Source: Cristatella mucedo
Lineage: Eukaryota > Bryozoa > Phylactolaemata > Cristatellidae
Direction: 5' to 3'
DNA length: 64,000 bases
NCBI GenBank assembly: GCA_009760855.2
Contig: WPIO01000218.1
Span: 124,001 to 188,000, forward strand
The notes beneath the pieces are model-generated. The model was not told the origin of the DNA. It made no database searches and saw only the letters and a list, made by a program, of their open reading frames with translations. Below, piece after piece: positions 50,751 to 60,605 of the stretch. Numbering within the stretch: the stretch's first letter is position 1; the number at the start of each line of letters is the position of its first letter. Both the position numbers and the translations under genes were made by a program.

Positions 50751-52148
50751 GCAGCGCCTAATAAGGTGGTACTCGGTGCACCAGTTGGCCGGCCGAGTGG
50801 TGTGAGTCCGGCCTGGGCTCAACTGCATCGTGAGCGAGGCCGCGACCACACTTTCACGTTACCATCTTGCTCGTGCATGTAATGAGATGTGCCATTAGAA
50901 TATTTTGCAGATTTTTGGAATCAGTTGTGTTAGCTGTCAGATCATTAACGTCATTACATAAAGCGGTCGCAGCATGTGCCGTGCTTTAAGCTTTGCTGCA
51001 ATGATCGGCTTTGCTGACGTTCCGTATCCGGGAGGTCAGGTTGACAGCCATTTATTTACAATAGCGACCGGATTAAGCTATCTGTTACGAAAATGAGAGT
51101 AGCGCCATGCTGCAAACGTAGGCAGTCAGGTGAGGTCGTAGCACCACTTCACAATCAAGAAAGTAAAAGAAGACTCGGATAGCTTCGTCGCTACGTCGAG
51201 CCGCGATGCTCACGAAGGCTGGCTCTGCTGCTCGCCTGAGCTTGTTCTGGTCATTCTCCTACAATTGCAGTAAATGCATCAGTAATAATTCATCAAACCT
51301 GGAAGAAGCTGAATGTTTGTCCAGCAGAAGTAGTCCTTCAAAACCATTCTGACCCCTACTGTATGACCCTTTGCGGGCAAAAACAAGTGATGCATGAATT
51401 AATTTAGAAGCTTAAAGCTGCCACACCTACGTGTAGGCTGCATTCAGTCTAAGGCTGGGAAGCACTGGTGTCAAGCTCTAAAGGCAAGCGTAGCCGGAAA
51501 AGATAATGCAGAAGACTAATTGTTCTAAGGAAAGGCTCCCAACACGTGTGGGGCTCAGGTTTTTGTCGTCTGCTTTCATTCCAGGTGCAGGTAGGTGCAG
51601 GTATCTGCCGGTTCATTTCTATTTAGTCTGGTATTCCTACCTCGACTCCAACCTGGAATTATTACCATATCTGTGTTTACTAGCTGCTTCCACTCAGGCT
51701 TGTTGGTACAAGCTCGTTAGCTTTACATCACTTATAGTTCGTATGAGCAGCAGGAACCGAAAGCTTGGATTGAGGCAGAGGTGAGTGCAGGAAAAACTGT
51801 GTTTGCTGTACTGAGAGATGGCATAACACTGCTAGAGATGCAAGAGCAGCTGATTAAAAGAGCATGCTCTGGGACACCTGTGAATAATTTCCAGCGCATA
51901 GCTTTATTCTACTTGATGAATAGAGCTAGAGGGCGCTCCATATTCAGTTATCGAATGCAGATTTGTGGCATGCAGTAGACAGCTTCTTGCTTAAATAAGG
52001 CTATCGCTCTCACACAAATTCCACACAGCTGTATCTGTGCCTTCCTGCACCAGCTTTCTTAAAATGGCTTTTGCACAACATGAGCCTGAAGATATGATGG
52101 TCGCACCTAAATTCTCGCCTCCTGACATAGATTTTTCTCTCCATTCTC
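50751..52148. other. Unassigned DNA, possible host intergenic or intronic sequence
   Basis: GC and texture differ from the viral islands and no LINE family matches. Frames at 51,506-51,784 (92 codons) and 51,781-51,978 (65 codons) show no domain. A strong splice-donor-like GAGGTGAGTG lies at 51,778. The LINE A-start-like CTCGCCTCCTGACATAG occurs once alone near 52,115, just before the real LINE start. Confidence 0.35.
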
Positions 52149-52617
52149 TCCTCCTGACATAGAGTGCTCTAACGTGCGTTCGTGTTCGTTGCAGAATTCT
52201 TCCGAAAACCGAAGTTCTTGCGAACATCGTATACGGAAACGATACAGCTAAGACCTGGTTAAAGTTGTTCTAATTGTTATTTGACCGTAGCACGTAAGAA
52301 ATTACTTGCCTATGGACATCTAAATGCTTATCGCTTCGGGCTGCTGGGTCTCCCGCGCAGGCGGCTGCCTTAGCTACGCCGGCGGCTAGTAACCTGCTTG
52401 TTAGTTATGATCGTCAGCAGCTGCTATCGCTTCGTCATCGTAGATCAAATGCATTCCTAGATATTAATGTTGTTGCTAAGATTCATGAACTATGCATTAA
52501 CAAAAGAAAAGCACCCAGTAGCCACTGCAGTGGCCGGAACCGCCAGCTCAGACGCTGCTCGTCGGGCGGGAACTTCGAGCTGAGTACCCGCTTGCTTGGT
52601 ATTCCTAGCATTGTCTC

Positions 52618-52981
52618 TGTAGTTTGGTCGCACAGCAGAGAGCCAGCCGATGCCCAACACCGACAGTTTACTCCAAATGCAAGGAGCCCCAGAGCTCATG
52701 GCTCTCCTAGGCCCCTACTCTCACACGACTCCCCTCCCCTGGTCGACTCCGATGACTCATCTACCAGCTGGTCCATGCCACATCAAAGGCAGACCACAGC
52801 AGTGCACTGGCCGACCCTGATGGTGAATCCACCATCTGGCCACCAGCTGGTTACCGGCCTGTGTCCTAACCACATCACAGGCAGACCACAGCTGTGCACT
52901 GGACCCTCTCAGTAGTGCTTCTAACAGCTCACCAGTGGCTTATCAGAGGAGCCTGCATAGAATACATACATACGAAATACA
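52618..52981. mobile_element. Solo LTR, 364 bp, with 5-bp target duplication
   Basis: It begins TGTAG and ends TACA (TG...CA), and is flanked by GTCTC (52,613) and GTTTC (52,982), a 5-bp duplication with one change. LINE A reads straight through across it. It shares ACACCRACAGTTTAYTC, GGCCGACCCYGATGG and AGACCACAGCTRTGCAC-type blocks with 55,890-56,169. A solo LTR arises by recombination between two LTRs of one element. Confidence 0.8.
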
Positions 52982-53245
52982 GTTTCAAACCGCTCGGCAC
53001 GCTCCCCCATAAGCGTCACTGTAAATCTCTCTAACTTAGTGGTCATCAGGCCTGTTGTAACTCCATCAGCCAGACTTAACGCTTGAATTTGGAATCCTCG
53101 CTCAATGTGCAATAAACCTCTGGTAATAAGCGACCTTAATTCTGAAAATGGTTTCGACCTGCTCGCCCTAACTGAAACTTGGCTGAAATCTATAAACTGC
53201 CCGACAATTAAAGACACTACTCCATCTGGTTTCCCGTTCTTTCAC

Positions 53246-53967
53246 ACTAATCACCTTCGCGGTACTCGCGTCAGCTGGTCCGCTTTGTTCTCCGGCGACC
53301 TTACTAGGCTGACAGTCGTCTCCAGATTGCACTCCATTATAATATCTCGGAGTAGGCCCTATCGTCGTCGAATTATCGCCTCTCCCATGCCGCGCGTCCT
53401 CACGGGTTTATCCCCGTCGATCAATGACTTCAGCCAACCAAACACCGAAGTTGAATCAGTCACGATTTGGACTTTCTGAAGTCCCCACGCAATAGCGATG
53501 TTAAGGCCTTTGATGACGGCTTCTAGCTCGGCGGTGTTTATATGCGAAGTATCGTCCGGCTTTCGAAGCCAAGAGGCATCCTCAACCACTTCACCGTCAA
53601 TTTCAAGGCACGTTCCAATAGCGATGCTGCTCGCATCGCACAACAATTTTCCGCTGACGACATTGGACACCTGCCATGAGCCAGTCACCGAATCAGAAGC
53701 TAGCACCCTGCGATGGACGTCGCGAGCAATTTCCAGAACCTCACTCGGCACTTTGCTGTCCCAGTCCTGCTCGCTGGCTATACGTTTGAGGTAACTGCAA
53801 GCAGGTCGCAGCCAGCCGGCAACCGGAAAATGCCCGACGAGTTGCCCACACCAAGAAAATAATTCTCGCCGCGTCAGCACTGACTGTACAGAGCCTATGG
53901 CATTATCTCGGCGCCATACGAGCTCGTTGCGTTTACTGTCAATGCGGAGGCCTAGGACACGACCCAC
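53246..53967 (-). pseudogene. Gypsy-like RNase H region
   Basis: The RNase H motifs are KLLCDASSIAIG (Asp), TAELEAVIKGLNIA (Glu) and VQIVTDSTSVFGWL (Asp), with a decayed ENKADQLTRV end near 53,270. The frame 53,967-53,359 is open for 202 codons, then frameshifted. The first ~70 residues are the RT thumb/connection. It follows the RT frame with a shift near 53,950. Confidence 0.75.
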
Positions 53968-54742
53968 CCTCTAACTTTTCAGGTGGTTTTGCTTCAAGTC
54001 CGTACTCGCGGAGAAGCTCAATCACACGGTCGTTTGAGACGATATCATTGTTCGCCAAAATGTCGTCAACATACGAATCCGTGCCGGATCTGACCCGCTC
54101 ATCCATAGACAACACTTTATTTAAGATAACAGTCATTATTTTTGGTGCAACGTTAAGGCCGAAACCCAGACGAGTCAGGCAGTATCGGCGGCCATGAAAT
54201 TCAACCACCTGGTACTTCCACAATGATGGGTCTACGTGAATTTGCAAATAGGCCTTACGCAGGTCCACGACGCTTACGTTTCGTCCCATTCGCCGCCATG
54301 CACGAAGTTTATTACTGCACACGTCCCCTTCAGCCGTGTGGCTCGACACGAACTGGTTGAGCTCGCGATAGTCGAGGACGGGCCTCACTTTCCCTTTGCT
54401 GCTTTGGACCACCGCCATCAAGGGAATCAGCCCACCGCACTCCCCGTGAAAAGGTTGAAGCCAACCACACTTTATCCAGTCCTCCACTTCCCGTTCATAT
54501 TCTACTTCTACCTCAGCCGGGATGCGATACCAGGACACACGGTTCTGCAGCAAGGGGGCCTGGCCTGTACGCCTTCTTTCCAGTTCCAGCGCACGTGCCA
54601 CGCGCCATCGTGGAATATGGCAGTAAAATCTTTGTCGGAGACTGTAAGCTCGCTCAAATTTCCGACCTTTGCAATGAGCGAAACGTCGGTGGCCGGGGGA
54701 GAGTGAGGGCAGGTTACACTGTTTCTTTCGCCGCGGATGCAT
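53939..54742 (-). CDS. Gypsy-like reverse transcriptase
   Basis: An open frame of 267 codons. RT motifs are in order: GGLIPLMAVVQSSKGKVRPV near residue 95, VVDLRKAYLQIHVD near 155 (first catalytic Asp), LTRLGFGLNVAPKIM near 190, and SYVDDILA near 228 (YVDD with the catalytic pair). YVDD rather than YIDD is less usual for Ty3/gypsy. The N-terminal ~45 residues overlap the preceding protease frame, which may reflect a frameshift break or a natural one. It looks catalytically complete in sequence, but has no integrase partner. Confidence 0.8.
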   Translation of the reverse strand: MHPRRKKQCNLPSLSPGHRRFAHCKGRKFERAYSLRQRFYCHIPRWRVARALELERRRTGQAPLLQNRVSWYRIPAEVEVEYEREVEDWIKCGWLQPFHGECGGLIPLMAVVQSSKGKVRPVLDYRELNQFVSSHTAEGDVCSNKLRAWRRMGRNVSVVDLRKAYLQIHVDPSLWKYQVVEFHGRRYCLTRLGFGLNVAPKIMTVILNKVLSMDERVRSGTDSYVDDILANNDIVSNDRVIELLREYGLEAKPPEKLEGGSCPRPPH

Positions 54743-55139
54743 CGGGTCGTTGGAGCCTCATTACCGAAGTCAACTTGGCCTTCACCGTCGTGCCCTACGC
54801 GGACGCCGCCTAGCGCTCTTATGACATCCATCCCAAGGATGACGTCCCAGCCAGCAATTATATCGGTCACCAAACAAGTAACCTCCAGCGGTACTCCTCT
54901 AATTAACAAACTGACCTTACACGTAGAGGTACAGAGAGCGCGGTCACCGTTCATCATCAAGATACCCTCCCTCGCAGGCTGCAGATCACGAGAGGAGGCC
55001 AGCACTGATGCAAGCACTGTGCGGGAGCAGCCGGTGTCGACAAGTGCAATAGCGAACTGGCCATTTAACATCACGCCAATGGAGGGCAGTCGCGCCGAAG
55101 TCAAGGGGAACACGCTGGCGCAGGTGTTGGCGGTTCCCC
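54508..55139 (-). CDS. Gypsy-like aspartic protease and spacer
   Basis: A frame of 201 codons. FAIALVDTGCSRTVLA near residue 25 is the retroviral aspartic protease active site (D-T-G), with the second conserved region GWDVILGMDVIRALGG near 95. This enzyme would process the Gag-Pol polyprotein. It overlaps the reverse transcriptase frame downstream and gag upstream (frame change at about 55,140). Confidence 0.75.
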
Positions 55140-55866
55140 TTATTCGTTTTTTTGGTCGCCGAATTTTTTACCACACGCAGCAGCTAGATGATTCGGATCG
55201 CCGCAGATCCAGCAAGGTCGCGTGCGCGGCCCGCTGCGAAAAGGCCGGTCGGTGTACCGCCTTTGCGAGTCCGTCTTAGACTGCACCACGACGACACGGG
55301 TCTGAGCGAGTCGATCCTCGAAACGGCCGGCGAGACATGCCGCACTTGACGACACAAAGTTCCTCGACATTTCAACCAGCACCGGCAAATCAGCTTTGGT
55401 AAGCGAGCAGGCTGCTCGAAGTTGCCGCTTTACGTCATCGGGTAGGCCCGACACAAATGCGCACTTCAGCAAAGACTCCGGGGGATACGCAGGTGCCCCC
55501 GCTTGAGCAGCAAAGACAATAGACGCCAAGCGAACAAGGTCGGCCAAGATGACGTCTGGCGACTCACCCTCGCGAATTTTTCTGCTCGATAACTCGTCGT
55601 ACGCGCGGAAGCAATCGGGCGAATACGCGGCGCTGAGTGTGCGTTTCACCTTCGTATAGTCACGTTTATCACTGTCCACCAGCCCTTCATAGACGGCAAA
55701 AGCTCCGCCGGTTAAATACAAGGGCATGAGTGCGGCAAGATCGTCATCTTTAATCTTGTTCGTCTTGGCCACGGAGTCCAGTCGACGTACCCACGCGACG
55801 AAGTCCGTTTTGCCGTCATAAGGTTCGATTTTGCCTAGCATTACCATTGATGCCATCGACTCCATC
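55140..55866 (-). CDS. Gypsy-like Gag with CCHC zinc knuckle
   Basis: The likely start is the Met of MESMASMVM at 55,866 (the longer 258-codon frame extends into the LTR). The capsid-like helical region is at about residues 10-170 (DFVAWVRRLDSVAK, SGLPDDVKRQLRAACSL). The C-terminus has a basic stretch and one CCHC knuckle, CWICGDPNHLAAACGKKF. Intact as a frame. Confidence 0.8.
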
Positions 55867-55889
55867 CCAAGAAATAGCTTGTGCTTCGA

Positions 55890-56169
55890 TGTGCCTTGCA
55901 CGAAGAACGCCCGCACAGAACCAACACCAACAGTTTATTCTACTACAGAGCAGAGGGAGCACGACTTCACTCGCCCCTCTCTCCCCACTGAATCCCCCTC
56001 CTCGCCCACGGCTGTTTTGGCCGACCCCGATGGTGAGTCCACCATCTGACTGTGGTTACCGGCCTGTCCAAACCACACCACAGGCGGACCACAGCTATGC
56101 ACCACCGGTGATGCTCCTGACAGCTGTTTAAGGAAGGAGTGGTACCGGCCTGCATATAATCAGACCACA
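55890..56169 (-). mobile_element. 5' LTR of the gypsy-like element
   Basis: About 280 bp, TG...CA ends in the minus reading (TGTGGTCTGATT to GCACA), related to the solo LTR at 52,618-52,981. LINE A sequence resumes directly at GACGTAAATGG. Exact ends are approximate. Confidence 0.65.
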
Positions 56170-56288
56170 GACGTAAATGGACAAAGATCATCTGAAGTAC
56201 CTCTGAAATATGGAGTACCTCAGGGCTCCGTGCTAGGTCCCGTTCCTTTCACAGTTTATACTCTCCCTCTTGCTGATGTGATTGCCAA

Positions 56289-56509
56289 TGGGCCGTCCAT
56301 AAACGACGTCACGCACCTAGGTGGAAAGAGGGTTCAGACTTCTGTGACGTTATATTTGAAGACTTATAGAAACTTAGCTTTGTGACGCTATATTTGAATT
56401 TATACGTTATATTTATATATTTGGTCTGACTTTTTGTGACGACTTGGGACGAGGGGGAGGGGGTGAAAAATCGGCCAAAATCGCGTGACGTGGTTTATGG
56501 ACGGCCCCT
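56289..56509. mobile_element. MITE copy 2, GGGGCCGTCC termini
   Basis: Same family as 50,080-50,284, inserted in the LINE A reverse transcriptase. The target GATTGCCAAGCAC (intact at 28,041 in another LINE A) is split as GATTGCCAA / AAGCAC, giving an AA duplication. About 221 bp, no coding capacity. Confidence 0.9.
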
Positions 56510-56511
56510 AA

Positions 56512-57395
56512 GCACAATCTAGGCTTTCACTTCTATGAAGATGACACTCAGTTGTACCTTTCTTTGATCACTCCCAGCCTTCGAGCACCTCAAATTATCT
56601 CAACTTACTTGCTGCATGTATTAATGACATCCGCACATGGCTGGCAGCAAATTTTATAAAACTAAACGATGTTACAACTAACTTACTAATTATGGGCAAA
56701 CCCAGTGTGATTCAGAGATTGGAAAGGCCGACTCTCACAATTGGCTCTGCCAGCATATCTCCTGTCGAATCAGCTCGAAATCTAGGTGTCATATTACAAG
56801 GCGACCTCTCGTTAGACGACCATATCAGTGCTACAGTCAAATCTGCCTATTTTCAGCTTCATAACATTGCTAAAATTCAGGCTTTTTAGATAAGGATACC
56901 ACGACCAAGTTGGTCCATGCAGTCGTGACATCCCGTCTCGACTTCTGCAACTCACTGCTTACTGGCCTACCAGCATGTGCGATCAGGCGATTGCAGCTCG
57001 TGCAAAACTCTGCAGCTAGGCTTGTCTGTCGTGAGTGTCGCAGTTGCCACATTTCTCCACTTCTCGCAGACCGGCACTGGCTACCAGTCAAGCAACGGAT
57101 TGACTTCAAGGTTTTGTCGCTCACTTTTAGGTCCCTTCATTCTACTGCTCCAGCCTATCTCTCCGATATACTCCCCCATCAGGCTAAGCATCGTTCCACC
57201 AGCTTTTCGGAATCCAACAGTCTACAAATACCTCGTACAAACCTTAAATCATTTGGAGACCGTGCATTTAGTTCATATGCTCCCAAAGCCTGGAACTCCA
57301 TCCCGACCTGCGTCAGAACATCCCCTGACCTGACCACATTTAAAAGGAACCTAAAAACACGCCTATTTAGGACATCATTTAGTGAGTCCCTGTGA
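56512..57395 (+). pseudogene. LINE A reverse transcriptase, palm to C-terminus, broken
   Basis: The palm motif reads FYEDDTQ (Ala to Glu before the Asp pair), followed by a frameshift near 56,562. [13 protein letters not shown] resumes at 56,692. The C-terminal domain 56,910-57,395 is open for 161 codons (LDFCNSLLTGLPACAIRRLQ, KAWNSIPTCVRTSPDLTTFK) and is the best-preserved copy of that domain. A frameshift near 56,880 separates the two. Confidence 0.75.
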
Positions 57396-57577
57396 TTCGT
57401 CCTTGATGTGCTTTTGCGTGCTGACACTGTGCATGCTGCCACTAACCACATTTGCATGCTGACCCTGTGCATGTCATCCCTAACCATATTATTCATTTTG
57501 TATGTTTTTTCAAGCATGATTTTACTTACCATTCGATTTCATTTCACTTTACAGCAAATGTAAAGCGCCTAGAGAGA

Positions 57578-58262
57578 GGAAAAATTTAACTAGCTCTTTA
57601 GTTCTGTCTCGGCTTGATTATTGTAATTCCCTTTTGGCTGGGCTACCAAAGAAAGCTATTATGCCACTACAGTGGACTATGAATTTGGCTGCGATGCTGG
57701 TCTTCAAGTCCCAGCGATTTAAGCACGTGTCTCCTTTGCTGAAAGAGCTAGAATTTTTGCCGGTTGAGCAAAGGATACAGAGCAAAGTTCTTATGCTGAC
57801 CAACCAGGCCCGCCACGGCTTGGCTCCTTCATACCTAGCTGAACTGCTGCATCAGTTTCAGACTGTTCGCGCCCTCAGGTCCTGTGTGGACAATAAATTA
57901 GCTGTCCCGTTCCTCAGCTTAAAGACAGTTGGCGACAGAAGCTTTAGCTCTGCAGGTCCTAGACTGTGGAACTCGCTTCCACAATTCTTACGCAACGACA
58001 TCTACTCTGCAACTGCCGACTATGGCACATCTTTTTCAGCGGTCCTGAACTGCTACTTCTATGCTACTCACTACCTCAACTGCTCTCCTAACTCTGCTAT
58101 GCTTCCCACTTTCTCTTTGTTGCGTGAGACGAAGTCTGTTGGCTACCGTATGCATACCGAAAGCCGCTTAGGCTGCGAGTGTGCTATACAAAACTCTCCT
58201 GCATAACACCCACATGGACTTTATGACTTTGTGGCGTTACTGACGGAGATACATTACATTAA
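57578..58262 (+). mobile_element. LINE B copy inserted in the LINE A 3' hairpin
   Basis: A LINE B RT C-terminal domain (frame 57,634-58,206, 190 codons; AGLPKKAIMPLQWTMNLAAM, FLPVEQRIQSK, GPRLWNSLPQF) and 3' end with tail GAGATACATTACATT. LINE A hairpin sequence lies on both sides (CGCCTAGAGAGAG before, AAGTTCTCTGAGGG after). Confidence 0.85.
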
Positions 58263-58324
58263 GTTCTCTGAGGGCCCTTTATCAAGTGAATTATTGGTAT
58301 TATTATGATTATTATTATACCAAT

Positions 58325-58425
58325 CACTGTTATCTATTTCTGCTTCTAATTATATATCATGGATATAATAACCTACATTTAAACTCTCAATAATTTCTTC
58401 TAGTCCTTGTTTTTTCTCTGACATT
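58325..58425 (-). pseudogene. Short unknown Polinton ORF
   Basis: It starts at an ATG near 58,425 (SEKKQGLEEIIESLNVG), acidic and helical, with a stop near 58,360. It overlaps or abuts the 3' end of the membrane-protein gene. Confidence 0.3.
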
Positions 58426-58436
58426 GTTTTCTAAAA

Positions 58437-58768
58437 GCCTTGTCCATACTTTCCTGAACTAACGTCATGTACTATATCTTTTATAAATAGAGATAGATCA
58501 ACTATTCCTGTAACACCACTTAGAAAACCGCCTAATACATTAGCAGCTGCACCAATTAATTTAAGTGATTGGAGTACTTTAGGTACTGCTGTTTCAATTT
58601 TTTCTGATGCAGCTAGTGATAGTCTTGCAGCAATCTTTGGTACTACTTTTTTTTAACTACTTTCTCACCTACGTTTGTCGCTGTTTTAATACCTAAAACA
58701 ACATCTTTGGTAGTTGTAACTCCACTTTTCACATCTTCACCAACACCTTTACCAACTTTTCTCTGCTT
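58437..58768 (-). pseudogene. GG-motif hydrophobic Polinton protein
   Basis: The minus strand reads a Lys/Val-rich start (KGVGEDVKSGVTTTKDV), a frameshift in an A8 run near 58,655, then a helical segment and LIGAAANVLGGFLSGVTGIV, a hydrophobic stretch with a GGF junction like that of the protein at 46,646-47,129. It ends YGQGF then stop. No family; a membrane-active or capsid-interior protein is an inference. Divergent from the fibre gene, with about 10 bp between. Confidence 0.4.
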
Positions 58769-58777
58769 ATATTATAA

Positions 58778-59582
58778 GTGATGGAAAAAGTAAAGAAAGT
58801 AAATGGTAATATTTTTACTAATCTTGATGCTAATAAGAATAGAATAACTAACTTAGGACTTCCTGTTGATACTGGAGATGCAATGAGACTAGATTATGCT
58901 ATTCTTAAAAGTGCTGGTAATAGTTCATTAGTAGGAAATCTAGCAACAGTATCAAGTCTAACTGAATTAATGCCTAAAAAAGGAGCAGTAATGAAATCAC
59001 AATTGAATTGTAAGAGTGTTGTTGGTATATCTGGTAATTCAGCAGATGGAACTGTTTACTCTGATCTAAGCCCTTGTAAAGTAATAAGCTATGGATTACT
59101 TAAAAGTATGACTGCAGTATTTCAAGTTAAGGCGATGTCAGGTATTGATATGGGAAATAAGAATATTACTAATGTATCAGGTGCAACGAAACAATATGTT
59201 GACACTAACAGAAAAGTATCATTTACTTACTTCGGTTTATCAAAGTATATTGTATCTTGATATGCTAGGTCTTAATATTACTGCTAATGGAAGTACAGGT
59301 AATCAGTTTCAACTTCAACAACTTACACCTGGTGATATGCTTATCATTGCTCCAGGTACAAATGTTCCCGTTGGGTATGCAACTAATCTTAAAAAATTCT
59401 TTCCTGGAGTATTACCTAATTATCTAATGGTATCTAATATTATGTATGCAACTAATAAAACTAATGCATAAGTGGAGTTAACGAGTGATAATACCTATGG
59501 TGTAAGTGGTACAGTAGTCTTAATAATTAATATTGATGGAACGTGTAGGTATGCAATTGATAAGTTAACTGTTGCTTGTTGA
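58778..59582 (+). pseudogene. Fibre / tail-fibre-like protein
   Basis: It starts MEKVKKVNGNIFTNLDANKN with shaft motifs NRITNLGLPVDTGDAMRLDY (about residues 17-36) and DMGNKNITNV later. A frameshift near 59,245 joins to a second frame (to 59,471, then one stop, then to 59,582) that is not repetitive and could be the head domain. Overall design equals the gene at 2,386-3,681, so the two are homologues. Confidence 0.6.
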
Positions 59583-59620
59583 ATTACTTTCATAGATTTT
59601 CTTGTTAGTATTGTATAGAA

Positions 59621-59940
59621 ATGTTGGGAAAGAGAATTCAACGAAAGTCTGGAAAGAATTGTATTAAGAAAACTGGTGATGTACTTAGTGGAAATCTAAA
59701 TATGGATAATAATCTTATAATAAATTTAGGAGATCCTGTTGATGCTGGTGATGCAGTAAATAGAAGATATATAGATACTAATTTTGTTACAGAGGTTTCT
59801 AGATCAACTACAAATGATTAAGATATTGATATGATTAATTTTAGAATGGTAGATCTTGCTAATCCTATGAATCCTAGTGACGGTGCAACTAAAGACTACG
59901 CTGATACTAAACTACCGCTAACAGGTGGGACAATTAGAGG
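59621..59940 (+). pseudogene. Second fibre-like gene, cut by LINE A
   Basis: An open frame from 59,621 with KKTGDVLSGNLNMDNNLI, GDPVDAGDAVNRRYIDTN and, after an in-frame TAA at 59,819, NPSDGATKDYADTKLPLTGG. These are at least two complete shaft repeats. The gene ends abruptly at the LINE A junction at 59,940. Tandem fibre-like genes may mean two attachment proteins. Confidence 0.6.
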
Positions 59941-60605
59941 TTATCACTGCTTACTGGCCTACCAGCATGTGCGATCAGGCGATTGCAGCTGGTGCAAAAC
60001 TCTGCAGCTAGGCTTGTCTGTCGTGAGCTTCGCGGTTGCCACATTATTCCACTTCTCGAGGACCTGCACTGGCTACCAGTGAGGCAACCGATTGACTTCA
60101 AGGTTTTGTCGCTCACTTTTAGGTCTCTTCATTCTATGGCTCCAGCCTATCTTTCAGATATACTACCCCATCAGGTTAAGCATCGTACCACCCGCTTCTC
60201 GGAATCCAACAATCTGGAAATACCTCATACAAACCTTAAATCCTTTGGAGACCGTGCGTTTAGCTCGTATGCTCCCAAAGCCTGGAACTCTCTCCCAACC
60301 TGTGTCAGAACATCCCATCACCTGACCACATTTAAAAGAAACTTAAAAACACCTATTTAAGACAGCATTTAGTGGGTCCCTGTGATTCGTCCTTGATGTG
60401 CTTAACTGTGTATGCTGCCACTAACCACATTTGTATGCTGACCCTGTGCATGTCACCCCTAACCATATTATTCATTTTGTTTGTTTTTCAAGCATGATTT
60501 TACTTACTATTCTATTGCATATCACTTTGCAGCAAATGTAAAGCGCCTAGAAAGAGATTAAGTTCTCTGAGGGCGCTTTATCAAGTGCAATATTATTATT
60601 ATAAT
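59941..60605 (+). mobile_element. LINE A copy, 5'-truncated
   Basis: From the RT C-terminal domain (YQHVRSGDCSWCKT frame, decayed) through 3' UTR and hairpin to an ATTATTATTATA tail. The RT domain reads best at 59,983-60,360 (125 codons). Confidence 0.85.

Larger units (their letters stand above)
53246..55889 (-). mobile_element. Gypsy-like LTR retrotransposon, truncated before integrase
   Basis: Minus-strand order is LTR (55,890-56,169), gag, protease, reverse transcriptase, RNase H. It ends in the RNase H C-terminus next to LINE A sequence, with no integrase and no 3' LTR. The LTR is related to the solo LTR at 52,618. Confidence 0.8.
52149..58315 (+). mobile_element. LINE A copy carrying four nested insertions
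   Basis: LINE A pieces are 52,149-52,617 (5' end), 52,987-53,245 (endonuclease start), 56,170-56,288 and 56,510-57,577 (RT palm to 3' UTR) and 58,263-58,315 (end of hairpin and ATT tail), all plus-strand and in order. The endonuclease end and RT fingers (roughly 2 kb) are missing where the gypsy-like element sits, so that insertion came with a deletion. Confidence 0.8.

Noticed and set aside
53498-55279. Plus-strand ORFs of 98-180 codons at 53.5-55.3 kb
   Set aside because: They lie antisense to the gypsy-like pol and gag frames, which carry all the recognisable motifs.
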